This document shows, piece after piece, positions 20,102 to 32,079 of a stretch of DNA of 64,000 bases. The first letter of the stretch is position 1. The number at the start of each line of letters is the position of its first letter. The DNA is from Symsagittifera roscoffensis (taxonomy: Eukaryota; Xenacoelomorpha; Acoela; Convolutidae). The DNA lies in assembly GCF_963678635.1 (NCBI RefSeq), contig NC_087062.1, positions 72,447,345-72,511,344 of the forward strand, read 5' to 3'. The position numbers and the translations under genes are program-made. Under the pieces are notes generated by a model that was given only the letters and a program-made list of their open reading frames with translations, was not told where the DNA came from and ran no database searches.

Positions 20102-20210
20102 CGATGTTACGATAGTTTTTTACCTTATCATTTTGAGATAGAACACCGTCAAGGTTCAAAAACGGAGATGGTAGACTATGTATCTAGAGACCCCTCATCT
20201 GAAGCGCCCT
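20102..20210 (+). pseudogene. pol: RNase H C-terminal remnant
   Basis: One frame reads FEIEHRQGSKTEMVDYVSRD, the conserved end of Ty3/gypsy RNase H (normally with a D-x-LSR ending). It sits in the right place, after the RT and before the integrase remnant. Confidence 0.7.
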
Positions 20211-20956
20211 CTGCAAGCATTCATGATTCTACATTTACAGTTGTAAAATTAAGCCCAAATTTAAATCCGCCAAGGGAAAAAGGAAAAGGAGCAACAACCG
20301 AGGGAAAGTGATTTTCCTGCCGATACTTGCCAAAACCGAGCAATGGAAGGCGGAAGAACATCTAATTACGTTTCAGCCAATGGCATTACTCGAGAAATCC
20401 AGGAAATTGCAGACGTCATCCAAGAAATTAAAAACGATCATCTCAATCCAGTCAATTCCCTGGACGTTCCTACCCCCTCATCAATAGAGGAAAATGGATC
20501 TACTCAAAAAAACGAACGGGCACAAAAACGGTGCGGTGGATGAAAATACCTGTATAACCTTTCCCTGAAGATGATGGAGGCGAACATAGAGAAGGACACC
20601 ATACTCAAGCTCATACGCAACGCAAAACGGGACAAAAATCTGACGACGAAATAGATCATTCCGAACCTGGGCCAATACTATGGACAATAATTCCCAGGCT
20701 TGGGCCAATACTGCGGAAAAATGTTGTCGAACCTGGGCCAATATCGAAGACACTGGTGACACCGATTATGAATTGACTACACTATTACTACAACGGCAGT
20801 GACAAAATGCATGCCGCCTCGTTGTCCATGATGCACATAAACTTGGCAGCGACAACCAAGCTATAGAAACATCGCCTAGATGCAGTTAAAAACCTAAAAT
20901 CTGACAAAGCCAAGGAAGACGTAGGAGAAACCTATGAATCATAGGAACACAACGAA

Positions 20957-21235
20957 GTAGTCCAATTGAACTTCTGGGGGCCCGTTAACTACGTAAAAGA
21001 GAGGAAAAAATACGCACTCGTAGCCTTCGATGTATTTTCTCACTGACCGTCGGCCAATGTCTGCTCAAGCAAAAAATCAAAAATGTCTCAAAATTCCTTC
21101 AAAAGTAAATTGCTACTAACGGACAATCCAAACGGTGTCGCGTTTAGATACGAGCCAGAAACGGAGATTGCAGTAGTCGCACGTCGCACACTCATCAAAA
21201 AGAACGACGAGATTTTGGGCAGAAGAAGTTGACGG
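20957..21235 (+). pseudogene. pol: Integrase core remnant
   Basis: One frame reads VVQLNFWGPVNYVKERKKYA and then VAFDVFSH, where intact integrases have the first catalytic Asp of DDE in the D-FWGP position. Here it is Asn. Later, LLLTDNPNG matches the second Asp block. One stop and frame changes interrupt it. Confidence 0.7.
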
Positions 21236-21659
21236 TGGTCTACAACTTGGAAACCAGCAGTTCAAAGCGAGAGACGATCACGAGCAAAAAGAACGGCCAA
21301 AACGACGAACACGACGAACACTGAAGCAGAACAATGTAAACAACAACAGTGACTGGAAACGATCCTCGCGGATGCGAGGGAATGCAAGAAACTACGACCA
21401 AAACGGCTCCTGACATACGCACGGGCATCGATACGCCAGCAAGAAGTTCGACACGAGCACGGAAAGCCGTCAAAAAATAGGGCGGAGTAAGGATCCAAGA
21501 AAATGATGCAAAAGAATAGGAAACACGAGTAGTGAACCCAGGGAGTAGGTGAGATAATGGAAAAGCCTGTGGATTAAACTGCACAAACTAAATGCGAAAC
21601 AAAACTAAATTAACATATATTATAAACAGCGATATAAGTATTGCAATTTGATTTTTTGA

Positions 21660-21870
21660 AGCAAGTACAGCTTAAGTTTATGTAAAACTTTGGCAATGAT
21701 ATCCTTGAATGTCTGGCCACCTGTCTTTTTCTAACCACCGTTTTTTCTACGTCTGGATATGCCTGGAATAACAAGCGCAGTTTGCCTCACATTCTCTAAG
21801 AAAACCAGGGAAAGCCATTCATTTTGAAGTACCTTAGTTTTTTTCATACACTCTATCTGTTTTTCTACTC
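21660..21870 (+). repeat. Right degenerate LTR of gypsy-type element
   Basis: Partner of 17590-17790, in the same orientation, with several indels and substitutions. Ends approximate. Confidence 0.7.
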
Positions 21871-21875
21871 TATCA

Positions 21876-22737
21876 ACTTCAGGTCAGTTTTTCTCAACAA
21901 TTGAATGCCGATTAAAAGAGCTTTAAAAAGATATATCACTCGAAATTGTTTTAAAATTTTTGTTTGCAGTACATGACTTTGCACAAAAAACAATTAAACA
22001 ACTGAATTATCACAGAAAAAGAGTTTTTCCCCACTTTCAGTGGTCGAAATATCATTTTAGACACTCAAGGGCCATCAGCGCAGACTTTTTGTTCCGACTT
22101 TCGATACGAAAGTAACGGAATATTTGTGCTCGGGGTGGTTTTTTTTCTTCAGACAAATTTCGACTTTTTAACTAGCCATTTTTGACGGAATCTTTTTACA
22201 TCATTCGAAAAGTATTGTTGTCCTGAGCTCAAATTTGAAAAGATATTTCACCTGTTCACCTGTGATCATTTTTCGTAGAGTTACGGGGGTTTAAAGATTG
22301 CAATTTTGGCCAATTTGGGACAATAAACGCGCGATATATTTCGCGCTATTAACGCGTAAGCGGAGAGTTAATCTGTCTTAGAAATCGTTCCAAATTGGTT
22401 AAAAGAAGCTTATTTGCCATAATTGATTGTTACAAGGAGAGAAATTTATTCTTTTGTACTTTACATGGCGTGTGGGGTGATGATTTTAAAAAAATTTCTA
22501 ATTTTAGAAAAAATTTTTTTTTTCAATTTGTTTTATTTCATTGAATTTTTTAATGTTATTACTGCTCCATAAACCTTAAAAGGCAGTCGGAACATTCAAG
22601 GCTTCGCCCTGATACGAGCAGTCTTGTTTTGTTTGTTGTCGCTTTAACATCAAATATATCCCCTTATTTTTAATTTGAAAACCATACTATTTTCCTAGCT
22701 TTCCTGAAACTTTACGAATAGGAGATATTTGTTTGAA
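21876..22737. other. Upstream region of the LicD-like gene
   Basis: AT-rich with no ORF of note. It would hold the promoter of the LicD-like gene starting at 22738, but I see no clear TATA box or initiator to report. Confidence 0.35.
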
Positions 22738-25700
22738 ATGTATAGTAGATATAACGTTTCGATCCGATTTTCAATCAGATATCTTTTTATCTTATTAAAT
22801 TTTCTTGCCGTCCTACTTCTTATTTTATGCCCATTATTTTCACACGAGTCCCAGCTCAATAACGCAGCTCATCGGTTTTTCTTGTCACAAGAGAATTTTA
22901 TTAAAAACAGCATTTTATATACTGAGCCGACTACATTTGATAACTTTCCAAATTTACTAACAAAGTTCAATGTTCCTAGAAGAAATAGTTCTCATATTTC
23001 TCGAAAATTGTCTAAAAACGATTATGATACTTTTATACGTCTCTTGAATCTATCTATTGGAGTATTGGATGAAAACGAAATTGCTTACACAATTAGCGCA
23101 GGCGGACTAATCGGTTCATATGTAGGGCTCGGCCAGCGTCTGGCTCGGACAGATATTCGGTTGACGCGTAGCCATTTTCAACCTAAAATATTATAAACAT
23201 TGCTTTTAACATTGGTTTAGAATCCAGTTAAACAAAACCTAATTTCAACATATAACTAAAAAGTTACATATTAAAAAAAGTCTCATTAAGAGTCTCTTTG
23301 ATTTAAGCTCATGGACTGGTTCATTTGATGACAAAAAGTAAAGTATTTGAATTCTCTAAAGCAGTTTAGAGATTTGAGGGCCTCTTTTTGACCTTCTGCT
23401 GCGATGTCTGTTTCGATCTTTATGGGAAAACATTGTACGTGAAAGTAGGAACAGAACTAGAGTTTTCTCGAAGGGAAGAGTTTTTAAAAAAACTTGGACC
23501 TGTTTTGGGTCGATCAAATTGATTTTTCGCGCACAAAATTTGTGATAAGGTTGATGATGTAGGTTCGAACACCAGTTTTTATTGCAAAGGTGTACTTTAG
23601 AGTCAAAATAATTGGTAGAACGAATACTACCTTCGAGCTTATTTGAAATTCTCGTAGCTGTTTAAACCGCGCACAAAAATTGACAGATAGTTCAATGAAA
23701 TTGCTCCACTGTTAACAGATGACATTATGTATAATTCAGTGTGACAGACATTTATTTCAAAAAAAGTTCTTCTCTCTTAGACCTTTGTAAAAGTTTAGGC
23801 ACAAATAAACCAGTCAGATAAAATAGGGCACCTTGAAATTTGAACCTGATCCACGCGGCTTTACATTGTATCTTTTGTTTCACCGGAAGCACATGTAAAT
23901 CTCGAAGATATGCAACGAATAATAGTAACACTGTTATTTTTTTGTTGAATCGTTGGCTTCATCCTATTTTTTAAAAAATAGTTTTTCTATTGGCTTCGCG
24001 CTTGGAAACCGATAATTTTTTAATAGTTATTAAAGCAAAAGTTTTTTGAAAAATCTGTGATATAAGATTCTTGCAATGAGCCTCTGGTAACAATTGTTAG
24101 CCCAATTTTCGAAACTCGCATCCAAAGTTCATAAAATCTATAACCCAAAACTTCGAAACAAATCAGTAGGAGTTTCTTCGAAGCAGTTGCAGTAGGGGGT
24201 GTAATATTAAAACTGTATACATTGTAATCTGAAAAGTTCCCGGGCTCCTCATTTTTTTCCGAAAATAACCGTGGGTGGATCACATTAGTTGCAAAAAGAT
24301 AGGAGGAAAAAAGGATATAATTTCTAACTCTTAATCCTTTCTAAAACGACCCGAATGACCACATTTCCTCATTCTTTTCTTTTTCCGCGTGTTTTACAGA
24401 AATCAGAATAATTTTCCGTTTTTTTCTTCGATGCTCGAATAATATATACTCATAATGATTGATTGAACCAAAAATTGACAAAAAGTGACTGCAGGTCTCA
24501 ATTACCGGAAAGAATAGCGTATGGCTACAATGAGCAGAATATTAAGTAAACATATTGATAGCCGAGCCCTATTAGGTCATGCACGACATGTTACCATGGG
24601 ACGACGACATCGATATTATGATAAGACACGACACGAGACACAAAGTGATCAATCTCTTCAAAGACGAAGGTCAACATGGAATCAGGGGACTCCAGAGACT
24701 GCAGAACAACGGGAAAATTATCAAGTTATTTTTCAATGATTCAACAAAAGCTGGTGAGAATGTAAAAAATGAAAAAATGGAAACATATGATTAGTTTCCT
24801 TTTAAAATTTCAATTAGCAAGAATAGCTAGAGGATGTTCTCGTAGCTCAGAAGGTACTGACAACGAACACCTAAAAATTATCTGAAAATCGGAATAGGAT
24901 AAAAAAAATTTAACAACAAATAACTATAAAAATTAACAAGATTAGTCGATTGGTGCATAATTCGTCATAACATTGTCTAGATAACACTTGTCTAGAAAAA
25001 ATCAGTTTTGGTCTAAAAAATCAGCTTTCCCAATGACGAGCAAGACTTTCTTATTGGCAACACTGGTTAAACTTTTTTTCAATGTCGGGAATGTTGAAAG
25101 TTTTCTACTGTCGTTCAAATAAGGACTTTGGTTGCTCTCTGTTGATTTAATGACTTATAACTCGACCCATTCCGATGATTATTTGAGGTACCTGATTTTG
25201 TAAGGAGAAAACAAAAACACAGCCATATCTCCTCTCCATGCCCCCCCCCCCCCACTCGGTTTTTATTAGTCAGAACATCAATTTTGAGAGTAATTTCACT
25301 TATCGCTCGCTCTACTTGCTCGAAATTAGCCTAAGAAGCAAATTAATTAGGCCAATATTTCTCCACACTCAATTTTTTTAAAAAATATTTGTAAAGTCGT
25401 TCAGCTTACGACAAAAAATATTTAACTATGATGATTCACTGAACACATTCTAATGATTGATGCAAGAAAAACAGAAGAAAAAAAGTAAAACAGACCCGAA
25501 GACAAAAATTTTCCCCACTTTTAGTGATCAGATCATTAGCTTAATTAAAAAAGAAATAAGAGTAGCTTCTTAAATGGACTTCGTAAAAAAAACTGATTCT
25601 AAATAAATTGTTTCTATGACAGAAGCTTTTGTACCCACACTAATCTTTAATCTGTCTGAAAAACAGAAATCAGAACATTCTTTACGGACTCTGGAAAGAA

Positions 25701-28700
25701 CCAAAAAGTCAAAAAACACTTTTTTCGATTCTTTAGCCATTTTTAAAGCTAAAATCACGACGGTTGGTGCAGCCCATAACTAGATTCTACCTAAAATCTC
25801 AAAATTAATAAGGTTTTAACAAATTGGACAATAAAAAATCTTCCCCGAATACAAGTTCATTAAATTTTTGCAGTCAAAATAAATCGTGTCCTGGTCGTCT
25901 AAAATTTTACCACGAATAATGCTCGCAAACTGCAGAACAAGCGAAAAGCCCGAGAATTAATAATTGAAAGTGGTTTCTTAAATATCGGCCGGATATAATC
26001 AAATAAATGTTGCATCACAGCAGTCTCGGTACTATCAGAAGTTTATACTAATACATGTCTGAAAATTTGATTGTTTCTACGGAAGTTAAAAAATTCAATT
26101 GGTACAGAATATATTAAATCAGGGGCGGATCTAGGATTTTCTCGATGGGGGGATTTTCGAAAAAAACTTTCGAAAATTTTGACGACCTTTTTTTTAGGTC
26201 GAACAGATTGATTTTCCGAGCTCCCACAAAGCAGTAAAAAGACCCTCTTTTGGCCAAACTTTCTGCGCCGCAGGCAGTTTTTTGAAAAAAAAACAGGTCA
26301 AAGAAGCCGTCGTTGGGCACTTTTTGGAAAATTGACAAAAAAACGCGTTTTTTTGGCGCGCGCTCCCCCTCAAGATTAGTATATATTGGCGCCAAAGGCG
26401 CCTTTAGAAAAATTTTAGGGTCGGTCGGCCAAAAATGGATTTCTTAAAAAGTACCAAAGGGAGGACCCTTTGGGTTGGCAGGGGTTCGAATCCCTGAGGG
26501 GGAAGGCGTCCGCCCCCCCCCCCCCCTAAATCCGCCACTGTATTAAATAAACCCATTTGCAACCAAAAACGATACGAGCATAGCGAGAAAGAAATTCGCT
26601 TTCGGGTTTATTTTTTCACGCACGCCTTTTTTCCTCAAGATATCATCATTTAAATTAAAAGTATCATATCAAATCGCAATCCTTTCAAGCGTCAATTCGA
26701 TTTCAACAAAAATTCAAGGAAAACTTTCTCCATTTGGATAAATAACTGTCTGAACTGAATATCTTTGCTTTTACAGAACAACTAAAACCAATATTTAATG
26801 AATTAGCATAATGGCAGATAGGCACCTAGCATAATTGTAAGGCGTTCACTTCGTGATCCTGGTTCTTGTAACCAATCACCTGTCATGGCAATGGTAGTGT
26901 GAGAGGAAGAGCACTCAAACTCTAGCTTCAGGTCTACCACAGCCTGACCGATTTCAATTGCAATAGTGGTACCAGGTGAAATTTCTAGTCGAATAAAAAA
27001 CATCGTGCGTCACAAAAAAAAGCTTCGCTCAAAAAATAATTCAGTCAGGATTATGGAAAAATATGAGAACTTGAACAAACTTAGATATGCTGGATAACCT
27101 CTGCCAATCGCAAAAACCACATTTTGTTCAAATTTAGATAATGATTGTGCTAGCAATGAGGATGGTGAACTTTAACTGTTTTCTGCATTAGTTGAGCTGA
27201 AATTTGCTATATATTTTGATTCAATAAGGCTTCGTTTTTTCAAAAAAATATACGGAATAATGATCTGAAAGACTTTTATATTGACTCTATACTGAATCTT
27301 GTTTTAGGAGACAGACAGTGGGGCTGGCCTTTCATAGATATTGAAACATATATTGAGGAAGATAATCAGATCAAATTAATTCACAGGTTGATACTCATTA
27401 GGAACATTATCTATTTATATTTTTAGTGGATGTCCGCAACTATTTTCGAGAATTTCAAAATACAAGAAGTTTAATATGACAATTCGCTGCGGAAGTGTAG
27501 CCATAGGAAAAAATAGTGTAGCCATAAAAGAAAAAAAGCCATGAACAGTTCTTTGAACAAATACATGGATTTCAGTGGTTTATAAAGCAGACAAAGTGTA
27601 AGCCATCAACCAAGACAAAAATACATAACTGTAACGTATTACAGCGCTGACTTCATTTATCCATACAAATTGAAAAAAAACTTGAAACTTTAAACACGTT
27701 TCTCTCATATTGGGTTATATTAAGACTGAAAAGGATCAAATACAAGGTTGCGTTTAATTTAACCGAAATTATTATGGCGCAGTTTGTTCTGCGAACTTCG
27801 GGGCCAAAGTTTTATCCCAAAAATGGGTCATGTTGGCTACTTTTAGTCAATCAAAAATTACGCTGAAATTGGGAGTCATTTGATGAGCAAACTTTATCAG
27901 AGTTAGCTTTTCATACAGCCCAATCAAGTTTTAGAAGTGTATAACCTTCAGAGGTCTTTATAATAGAAACAAATTTGTGTTTGATAGCCAAAAAAAATCT
28001 TTTTTACTTTATAAACTCTTTGCTTCAAAAAAAATCAAACATTTTACGCAAATTTTTGGAGGCTTTCAAAACTTTGTTGAGCTGTATGCGAGAATAACTC
28101 TGATAAAATTTTCTTATAATCACTCATTAGGACCCATTTTAGGGTAATACTTTTTTCACGAAAATTGCAGAATAAATTGCACAACAATAGTTTTGGGGAA
28201 ACTCTAAGCAATGTTAGTCATCATCATTTTTGTCTTAACTCAAGCCAAATTGTATTAACTCAAGCTCAATTTCGTCTGGTTTATTTTTATTCACGTAAAT
28301 CATCATAATTATTGAACTTACATGTCTTAATCGCATTTTAAAAACGGCATACGTAAAAATGAATTGCTTGCTCCGTCGCAAACGTCATAATGTGCTAAAA
28401 ACTCTTGTATTTTACCCTTGAAGTGTGAAAATGAATACAAAGAAGAAGCAATGTATGAAAACAAAAAAGCTAAAAACCATTGCTGTCCGAACGAAGCGAC
28501 AAGAGTCATTGGTCGAAAAAATGTCCTAATTAAAAAACTGCTTACGTTGATCTCATATAAGCTTCAGAAAAAGAAAACTTTGTTGTTGATTTACATTCCA
28601 AACTCGATGAAAAAATTCGTAGAAAACGTAGCAAATTTGCAGAACCTCATTGATGGGTAGAAAACTAGAAAGAAAAAAAATCAGCTCTGTAATTGGATAT

Positions 28701-31700
28701 TTCGGAAACCAAGTTTCTGGAATGTTATCGCTGTTTTACTTAGTAATTTATAGAGACTATCTGAACTTGATTTAAATGTTTACTATTAAAAATACCCAGG
28801 ACTGCAGGACTGAGAAAAAATTGCGAGAAACCATATGGCATCTGCATACTCACCCTGCCAATACCCCCTTTGTTCGTCTCTTTCGGATGTTTAAAATAAT
28901 GAAAACCCAGGACTGCAGGGCTGAGAAAAAATTGCGAGAAACCATATGGCATCTGCATACTTACCCTGCCAATATCCCTTTTGTTCGTTTCTTTCGGATG
29001 TTTTTTATAATAAATACCCAGGACTGCAGGGTTGAGAAAAAAATGCGAGAAACCACATGGCATCTGCATACGTACGCTGCCAATATCCCCTTTGTTCGTT
29101 TCTTTCGGATGTTTATTATAATAAATACCCAGGAATGCAGGGCTGAGAAAAAATTGCGAGAAACCATATGGCATCTGCATACTTACCCTGCCAATATCCC
29201 CTTTGTTCGTTTCTTTCGGAAGTTTTTTATAATAAATACCCAAGACTGCAGGGCTGAGAAAAAATTGCGAGAAACCATATGGCATCTGCATACTTACCCT
29301 GCCAATATCCCCTTTGTTCGTTTCTTTCGGATGTTAATTATAATAAATACCCAGGACTGCAGGACTGAGAAAAAATTGCGAGAAACCATTTGGCATCTGC
29401 ATACTTACCCTGTCAGTATCCTCTTTGTTCGTTTCTTTCGGATGTTTTTATAGTAAATACCCAGGACTGCAGGGCTGGAAAAACAGCGAGAAACCATATG
29501 GCATCTGCATACTTAACCTGCCAATATCCCTTTTGTTCGTCTCTTTCGGATGTTTATTATAATGAATATCCAGGACTGCAGGGCTGAGAAAAAATTGCGA
29601 GAAACCATATGGCATCTGCATACTCAACCTGCCAATATCCCCTTTGTTCGTTTCTTTCGGATGTTTATCATAATAATTATCCAGGACTGCAGGGCTGAGA
29701 AAAAATTGCGAGAAACCATATGGCATCTGCATACTTACCCTGCCAATATCCCCTTTGTTCGTTTCTTTCGGATATTTATTATAATAAATACCCAAGACTG
29801 CAGGGCTGAGAAAAAATTGTGAGAAACCATATGGCATCTGCATACTTACCCTGCCAGTATCCCCTTTGTTCGTTTCTTTCGGATGTTTATTATAATAAAT
29901 ACCCAGGACTGCAGGGCTGAGAAAAAATTGCGAGAAACCATATGGCATCTGCATACTTACCCTGCCAATATCCCCTTTGTTCGTTTCTTTCGGATGTTTA
30001 TTATAATAAATACCCAGGACTGCAGGGCTGAGAAAAAATTGCGAGAAACCATATGGCATCTGCATACTTACCCTGCCAGTATCCCCTTTGTTCGTTTCTT
30101 TCGGAGGTTTATTATAATAAATACCAGGGACTGCAGGGCTGAGAAAAAATTGCGAGAAACCATATGGCATCTGCATACTTACCCTGCCAGTATCCCCTTT
30201 GTTCGTTTCTTTCGGATGTTTATTATAATAAATACCCAGGACTGCAGGGCTGAGAAAAAATTGCGAGAAACCATATGGCATCTGCATACTTACCCTGCCA
30301 ATATCCCCTTTGTTCGTCTCTTTCGGATTTTTATTATAATAAATACCCAGGACTGCAGGGCTGAGAAAAAATTGCGAGAAACCATATGGCATCTGCATAC
30401 TTACCCTGCCAATATCCCCTTTGTTCGTCTCTTTCGGATTTTTTTTATAGTAAATACCCAGGACTGCAGGGATGAGAAAAAATTGCGAGAAACCATATGG
30501 CATCTGCATACTTACCCTGCCAATATCCCCTTTGTTCGTCTCTTTCGGATTTTTTTTATAGTAAATACCCTGGACTGCAGGGCTGAGAAAAAATTGCGAG
30601 AAACCATATGGCATCTGCATACTTACCCTGCCAATATCCCCTTTGTTCGTCTCTTTCGGATTTTTATTATAATAAATACCCAGGACTGCAGGGCTGAGAA
30701 AAAATTGCGAGAAACCATATGGCATCTGCATACTTACCCTGCCAATATCCCCTTTGTTCGTCTCTTTCGGGAACTGCAAATTTGTGTGGTACTTCATGGG
30801 ACTGATTTATTAGTTGCTGTTGCTTTAGCACTTTACTGGCACTTTACTGTATATAATAATAGTTTTAAATCTTAGTTCTTGAAGCAAATAGTTGAAGCAA
30901 ACTGTTATTATTTTTGTGAAATGCCACTGACATAATTTATTGATGAATGTGTTCACAGGGTTGATCGGATAGTAGCTTGGCCTCGCCATACTTACTTCCC
31001 CACACATCTACGACCTTTTGGACCACTCTGGGTGAAAGCCCCGCGAGATCCAACAGCATATCTGGCTGCTCATTACAAGACCCCTTTTGAATGCAAAACA
31101 CCTTCTTGGAATCATAAAAAGGAATGGCGATAGTTTTACTAAGCTTTTTAGAAGAACAAAAAAGTCGACCATCGGCTGCTTAATATGAATATGTTCTGTC
31201 TTTTTTGTCAATCATTGCTGAACATTCAAACGTATTTGTGTATATGAGTCTATTAATTAAGTTTGGTTTAGTTTTCCCGAAAACAGAATCACAAAAAAAA
31301 ATATTTTTCAATGTGAACTTTATGTAGGTGTTTTTTGTAGAAAAAGATTGAAAGCCATCAGTGATAGCCGTTTCATTTAGCGAACCTTAAATTGAAAACT
31401 TCTTCAATGTTGTGGAGTTTTGGCGCGGAAAAACAGAAGTTTCAGAAAGTTTCAGAAGTTTACAAAGTTTGTTTTCTCGGCAAGATAGACATGAAATGAG
31501 CACAATTGTTTTTTGGTTATGAAAAAAATGTGCTGAAAAATTTTTTTCATAATTTTCAAAGTCACAAAACTTTTTTTATGACCCCAAAATATTTTAGTAA
31601 GATCTATCGTCAAAGGAACGAGGAGCCAAAGTAGTTGGAGTGGATTGTGAGCTTCTAAATTCCGATTACCCATTTGTTAAAAGGAGACCACTTGCGAATA

Positions 31701-31795
31701 TCACCAAGGAAACATTAGTTCTGAACGGAACGGAAATATACACTATTTATGTTGATGAACCATACAATAAAACTAAAACTAAATTTGGATGGTAA
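22738..31795 (+). CDS. LicD/fukutin-like phosphotransferase family, multi-exon
   Basis: Exons: 22738-23121; 24576-24753; 27308-27386; 30959 to about 31132; about 31602-31795. Splice phases agree across the first three junctions (0, 1, 2). Exon 1 encodes a short cytoplasmic tail, one membrane anchor (FLAVLLLILCPLF, about residues 21-36) and a luminal stem, as in a Golgi type II protein. The exon 1-2 join gives GSY then HDMLPWDDDIDIM, the Asp-rich motif of LicD/fukutin proteins, which transfer phosphorylated alcohols or sugars to glycans. Exon 3 gives WGWPFIDIETY; exon 4 gives LRPFGPLWVKAPRDPTAYL and WNHKKE; exon 5 gives DYPFVKR and VDEPYN before TAA. These blocks are in family order. The exon 4-5 junction is unresolved: exon 4 runs into TAG (31131-31133) and the only nearby GT donor is in the wrong phase, so a micro-exon, an indel or inactivation is possible. 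The ATG at 22738 was chosen over the upstream in-frame TTG. Confidence 0.82.
23455..23550. mobile_element. MITE fragment in LicD-like intron 1
   Basis: A divergent piece of the hAT-like MITE: TAGAGTTTTCTCGAAGGG followed by the GGTCGATCAAATTGATTTTT block. No terminal repeats or TSD. Confidence 0.5.
26120..26540. mobile_element. Full-length hAT-like MITE in LicD-like intron 2
   Basis: Left end CAGGGGCGGATCTAGG, right end CCTAAATCCGCCACTG, with a perfect 8-bp TSD TATTAAAT (26112-26119 and 26541-26548). It is 421 bp and has no ORF of its own. The interior carries the GGTCGAACAGATTGATTTTC block, the GCGCGCGCTCCCCC core and G/C homopolymers near the right end. With its perfect TSD it is the best reference copy in the window. 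Confidence 0.9.
26803..27003 (-). CDS. Small antisense ORF, unknown, within intron 2
   Basis: A 66-codon ATG-to-stop ORF on the strand opposite to the LicD-like gene. Its GC content is visibly higher than the flanks and its residue use is balanced (for example AIEIGQAVVDLKLEFECSSS). That makes it look like real coding sequence, either an exon or a retrocopy remnant. No family recognised. Confidence 0.35.
   Translation of the reverse strand: MFFIRLEISPGTTIAIEIGQAVVDLKLEFECSSSHTTIAMTGDWLQEPGSRSERLTIMLGAYLPLC
27390..28770. other. Intron 3 of LicD-like gene, left part
   Basis: AT-rich. Short ORFs at about 28330-28660 on both strands have no recognisable motif. Nothing else seen. Confidence 0.35.
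28775..30769. repeat. 111-bp minisatellite, 18 copies, in intron 3
   Basis: Eighteen head-to-tail copies of a 111-bp unit, judged from the spacing of the GGACTGCAG block (for example 29881 to 29992). Copies at the left (28775-29600) differ more and include small indels near 29440-29500; those at the right are almost identical. As 111 is 37 codons, long open frames appear on both strands (up to 449 codons on the minus strand and 330 on the plus strand) made of a 37-residue repeat. I treat these as by-products of the unit length. Nearly every unit has a PstI site (CTGCAG) and an NdeI site (CATATG). The array lies inside intron 3 of the LicD-like gene. Confidence 0.95.
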
Positions 31796-32079
31796 ACTTA
31801 TGATACTGTATAATCAGATCTTTGCTATCAAATAGTCGAAGAAAAAATAGTAAAAAAAAAACAAAAGCAAAAGCTTATATACAAACAAGTGGTCGGGATT
31901 AAATAAAAAATTGTAGAAAATTTAGTAATTTTAGGAAGTTGAACTTATTGATTTTTTCCCCATTTTTCAAGTAAGCACGTGTAATTATCTTCGGGCTGAT
32001 TTTTATAAATCAACCAAACTCAGCTATCGAAGTAATTGTTTTAAGCAGGAGAACCCTGTAGAAAACTTTAAATTCTTAA

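Larger units (their letters stand above)
17580..21875 (+). mobile_element. Decayed Ty3/gypsy-type LTR retrotransposon
   Basis: Degenerate direct repeats at about 17590-17790 and 21660-21870 share GTCTGGCCAC, TTTCTACGTCTGGATA and CTCTATCTGTTTTTCTACT. They bracket fragments of gag, protease, RT, RNase H and integrase in that order on the plus strand, which is Ty3/gypsy order. The fragments are spread over all frames with many stops. The repeats are clearly diverged, so this is an old insertion. Exact ends and TSD could not be fixed. Confidence 0.8.

Noticed and set aside
22729-22737. TTG at 22729 as the start of the LicD-like protein
   Set aside because: An in-frame ATG lies nine bases downstream (22738) and gives a normal short cytoplasmic tail before the membrane anchor.
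28775-30769. CRISPR-like array
   Set aside because: The units are contiguous 111-bp tandem copies without unique spacers, and the DNA is eukaryotic.
29448-30875. ORFs of 449 and 330 codons inside the 111-bp array
   Set aside because: They follow from the unit being 37 codons with no stop in some frames on both strands. They lie in an intron and have no independent start, so I list the array and not genes.
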